Source: Rutidosis leptorrhynchoides
Taxonomy: Eukaryota > Streptophyta > Magnoliopsida > Asterales > Asteraceae
Direction: 5' to 3'
Assembly: GCF_046630445.1 (NCBI RefSeq)
Contig: NC_092333.1
Location: 7,661,501-7,725,500, forward strand
DNA: 64,000 bases
Part shown: positions 60,404 to 64,000 of the stretch, in pieces
Layout of the letters: every line of letters starts with the position of its first letter
Numbering within the stretch: the first letter of the stretch is position 1
The notes under the pieces: model-generated
The model's input: the letters and a program-made list of their open reading frames with translations, nothing else
Database searches by the model: none
Told to the model about the DNA's origin: nothing
Translations under genes and position numbers: made by a program

Positions 60404-63175
60404 TTACCCACCTGTTAATGGAAATTTCGTCCCAAAATTTGAGGAGTGACTAAAAATGGTACCGTATTTAAATAAGAAGTAGCGTATCAAGGTTGTGAGA
60501 GATTCGTGGTCTCAGAAGCGAGCTATTTACCTTGAAAGGTAATTTAGCGTATAAAGGTAACAATAGGTATATGCCATTGATTAAGTCTCTTGTCCTAATA
60601 GATCAACAAATTGATTTCGTTTCTGGCTAACATGAGTACGTCATCTGAATATATACCCACAAAAGAAAAGATGATGTTTTTAGCCTTACAGGCATCTTCA
60701 GTAAGCTGGATGCATGGAATACATCATGAAAGTTACCAAACTCATCTAAAACATTGAGCGCTTATGTTGTAGTACCAATCTGACAGATAGAATGGAAAAC
60801 AGGGCGATCACAATATACCGCATGTGAACTCATCCTTGGATGGAAAGAAAGCACAGTTCCATAATGTAACTTTATTCATTCAGTTACATGTTGAAGTTAG
60901 GTTTAACATTAATCTAGAACAACATATAGTTGTGAGCAATGAAGGAAGGAATATGTAGGGTAACCATATCTGTGATACAGATGTTTTAAGTAGTCCCTTC
61001 CAAAAGGATAACAAGATTCATAGATTCTTAAAGTATTTATACTACATTTCCGAAAGAAAATCGCACGAAAGGTGTGGTTTTCGAACGAGAGTGAACTCTC
61101 TGAACGGTTTGTTCTGAATTTATCCTTATACTTAAGGGGATGCGCGGATGAGAAGATACGTGAACCCTAGGTCATAAGGAATGGTTTACTCTAAGTGAAA
61201 AGAATCTCAAAAATGATTCCTTGTACCTCAACCTACTGATTCATAGAGATGATGTTTACGAGGGTGCTGCGATTAGCCGTGAAACATTGAGAGTAGAAAC
61301 CCGTCTAGTGCCTTTCATACAATAGGGTGACCACTGAGTGTACCTCAGAAGACTGATTTATCGGCCCACGTTTTTGTCATGTCTAACCTTAAAAGAAACA
61401 TTTCATGAGTGTGAAGACTTCTTAACAAATTTTTTTTTTTTAAAAACTGCCACCCAAAGTTGCTCAAGCGTTTTTAACAAAGATTTTAATAGTAAGCTTC
61501 ATCCCTAACGAAGGGAGAGAAGAAGTGTGATCCATACATGGTGTAGTCTAATACGAAACCTTTAGTAACACCAAGGAAGTTTTGAAAAACCTTTAAACGT
61601 TTGATGTGATAACATAAACGGAACAAAGTTCTTAGTAAATTTAGAAGTATGTACAACGTGTACCATTTTGCACAAAACTATTTGACTTAAGTTAAATAAC
61701 TCGATAAATGAGCAATTTTTAAGTTATTTGGAGGTATAACTTTGTATGTACTAATCAAATTAAGTGAAGGTAAATTTATTAACTTAATTACATACATACA
61801 TATATGGTTTTATAAATCGCATAAGTGAGAGAAATGTTTTTAGTACTTTCATAAGCAATGTGTAAAATCAATGTGTAAAAATTTTGATAAACATAGTTTT
61901 TCGCATTTCAGAGGTTATGAGTTGAAAAAGATTGAGTGAAAAATCTTTGAATCATCGGGTGACGCATTACTAGGTAATGAAAACTAATGAATTAAATGTA
62001 GTTTTGATAACATAAGTCTTTGGGCAAAAATGTTCACGTGTGAAGCTGTTGCTAAAAAGTGAGGTACGAAGGATAAAGCGTGAGGATGAGAAGTTAATTG
62101 CTTCTTGACTTTGCAGAATGCCACACAGGTTATGGCTAATATTAAAGTCAGAATACTAATGTTGTTAATATCGCTAGATGAGAATTTCCTTGGAATAGGT
62201 CAGGACTTTGAGTTATGTAAGATAGAGCATCGCTCCGACAGGTGTGAAGAATAAGATCCCTGGGGTAACGCAGTAATTTTGAATGGTTTAAGTGTTTGTG
62301 GATGCCCGAAGGCTCTGCATGATGTGGTAGTAAGTACCTTCATCACATACACACACATGAATCTCTTAGTTTCGACAGTTGTCTGTCTTCATGATGACTT
62401 GGATACGAATAAGCAACGAAAAATTTTATATTGACAAGCAACGAAAATTTTATAGAATTCGTTTAAGGTGACGATGTAAGAAAAGGAATTAAGTTCTTAT
62501 CAAACTAGGGTTATGTATAACACGTACCATTCAAGGTAAAATATCCTTTGAATAAAAGATTTGATTTGTAAAAGTGAAAGTAAAATTTCATATGTATTTG
62601 TCAAAAAGAAGTAATTATTTACTTTATTTTATATAACGTATATGATTTCAAAAATTTGCACGAATGGCAAATAAAATAAATTTATTTTTATTAAGTTTTG
62701 AGAGGATCGCACAGTAAAATAGTGTGAGTAAAATTTTGGCAAACAAAATTTTCATATTTCGGAGGTTACAAGTTGGAAAAAGATTGATGAGAATCGATTA
62801 AAAGACTTTTGAATATCTCGGGTGATATTTGAGCAAAAATGTTACGAGGTAATGAAAACTGTTGAATTTAAATGTGGCTGATGACTATTAGTAGGGCATA
62901 AGTCCTTCGACCAAAAATGCTTAAGTATAAAGTTGTTGCTTATAAGTGAGACACGAAAGGGAGAGTATGAGGATGGGGATTAACTACCCATTGATTTTGG
63001 AAATTCTGAACTGGTATGACTAATATCGAAGTATGAAGGGTGATGGTGTGATTATTATCGATTAAGATATCTCTCAGAATAAGTTAGGACTTAGAGTCGC
63101 GTAAGAATGAGTATCAAATAAGATTCTTGGGTATTATAGAATTTGAATTGCCGAAGTGACGGGATACAATTTCCT
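60404..63175 (-). mobile_element. Degenerate interior of third gypsy element with tandem duplication
   Basis: No intact ORF. Segments 61911-62290 and 62762-63170 are diverged copies of each other (offset about 851 bp; for example TTATGAGTTGAAAAAGATTG against TTACAAGTTGGAAAAAGATT). Coding traces are too weak to assign here. Confidence 0.65.
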
Positions 63176-63379
63176 TTATGTATCGTTGTCCATTGTATCA
63201 GTTTCTTTCATGGCTAGAAAGTGAGCAGATTTGGTGAGGCGATCAATGATAACCCCGATAGTGTCATAACTGCCGACTTTTTTTGGTAGCTTCGGGATGA
63301 AATCCATCGTCATCCCTTCCCATTTCCATTGTGGGATCTCGAATTGTTGAAGTAACCCAGATGGCTTTTGGCTCACCAT
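63176..63379 (-). pseudogene. Integrase core fragment of third gypsy element
   Basis: [35 protein letters not shown] and [19 protein letters not shown] are the first part of a Tekay-type integrase core (first catalytic Asp present). It stops just after that. Directly upstream on the sense strand is protease, not RNase H. Confidence 0.88.
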
Positions 63380-64000
63380 TCTCGCGAGGTATACGAAAAA
63401 TCTTCTTACTATACATAACTTTCGCTTTCATCCTTGAAAGCTAGTCCATTCCAACTATTTCATCAAAGCTTCCTAACTCGATGAGTATTAGGTTAACCCT
63501 AAAGTTCATTCCAACTTTTATATCAAACTTCCTGATTTGATGAGTATTAGGTTAATCTTAAAGTCCATTCCAACTAAACCTTATTATACTATCTCGAAAA
63601 ATTCTATCAACTTTCTCAAATAACATCTGCTTGTGCGTAGGTAACTAATCCTTTCCAACTACTACTATAAAACTTCCAAGTTTTATTGACATGAGGTCAT
63701 CTCCGAATGACCCACTTGTTAATTTTAAGGTACTACCTTAAATTACTCCTCTATCTCTGCCAGATTACCATTAGCTTGTCCTATAGAATACTTAACCCTC
63801 ATGGTTGTTAATGGCTTATTAGTCATAACACTAATGTTCTTAGATATAAGGTTTCTATCGCTCTAGTATTAAACATCTCTGAGACAATAAAACGTTGTGA
63901 CAAAATGTACCCTAACTAAAATCAGGATCCATGAGAGTCTCCATAGCTTGAGATAACGATTGCTCTATCGCAAGTAAGTCCAAAGTTTTCCCTATTTGAG
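63380..64000 (-). pseudogene. Aspartic protease region of third gypsy element, partly triplicated
   Basis: The minus strand reads LIELGSFDEIVGMD and [20 protein letters not shown], the end of a gypsy protease. Two further diverged copies of the same ~70-bp segment lie upstream (about 63510-63570 and 63650-63710). RT and RNase H, which should lie between protease and integrase, are missing. Runs to the window edge. Confidence 0.75.

Overview
The window is plant nuclear DNA. It is AT-rich, full of nested LTR retrotransposons, and carries genes of plant families with introns (a clade E protein phosphatase 2C relic, a P-class PPR relic, a small zinc-ribbon-like gene) and a nuclear tRNA-Gln(CUG). 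The Tekay-like Ty3/gypsy elements, with long LTRs (about 2-3.3 kb) that start TGTAACGACCC or similar, suggest a eudicot, perhaps Asteraceae; that is an impression from family resemblance, not a proof.

Layout. 1-5104: 3' part of a Ty3/gypsy Tekay element (RNase H, integrase, chromodomain) and its 3.3-kb 3' LTR, inserted into a Ty1/copia element whose broken pol and 3' LTR follow (5105-7731). 8135-9016: a DNA element with long terminal inverted repeats. 9505-10197: a 5'-truncated retroposed sequence with a 16-bp target-site duplication (TSD). 10574-10780: the only apparently intact protein gene, a 68-aa CxxC/CxxC protein on the minus strand. 11091-17487: a complete but coding-dead copia element on the minus strand with two 311-bp LTRs that read as identical and TSD AGTAT. 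17768-18244: a 5'-truncated LINE with poly(A) and TSD. 20207-21240: PPR pseudogene (minus). 21745-21816: tRNA-Gln. 22087-22374: MITE-like repeat. 22455-24858: PP2C pseudogene (minus).

26427-28065 is a foldback element with a Helitron-like 3' terminus at both ends. From about 28.8 to 51.55 kb lies a Helitron-like sequence (3' end CTAG at 51551) split by two gypsy elements: a 13.5-kb non-autonomous element (29158-42698, TSD TATGT), whose 5' LTR is itself split by a solo LTR (31475-34715, TSD TCTAT), and a Tekay element on the minus strand (43508-51519, TSD TAAAC). Tekay pol is nearly complete but has three in-frame stops. 52544-58563 is the 3' half of a second non-autonomous gypsy element (minus strand) related to the 29-42 kb one. 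It is interrupted at 58564 by a third minus-strand gypsy element that runs off the window.

The most interesting signals are: (1) a small two-helix membrane protein ORF, antisense to its host retroelement and about 440 bp from the 3' LTR, found in both non-autonomous gypsy elements with a TATA-like box 80-90 bp upstream; (2) matching splice-donor and acceptor-like sites 460-525 bp apart inside the LTRs of several diverged gypsy families, suggesting a conserved leader intron; (3) a 125-127-bp module shared by a copia leader and a gypsy LTR; (4) the foldback Helitron. No bacterial, CRISPR or viral cargo was seen.
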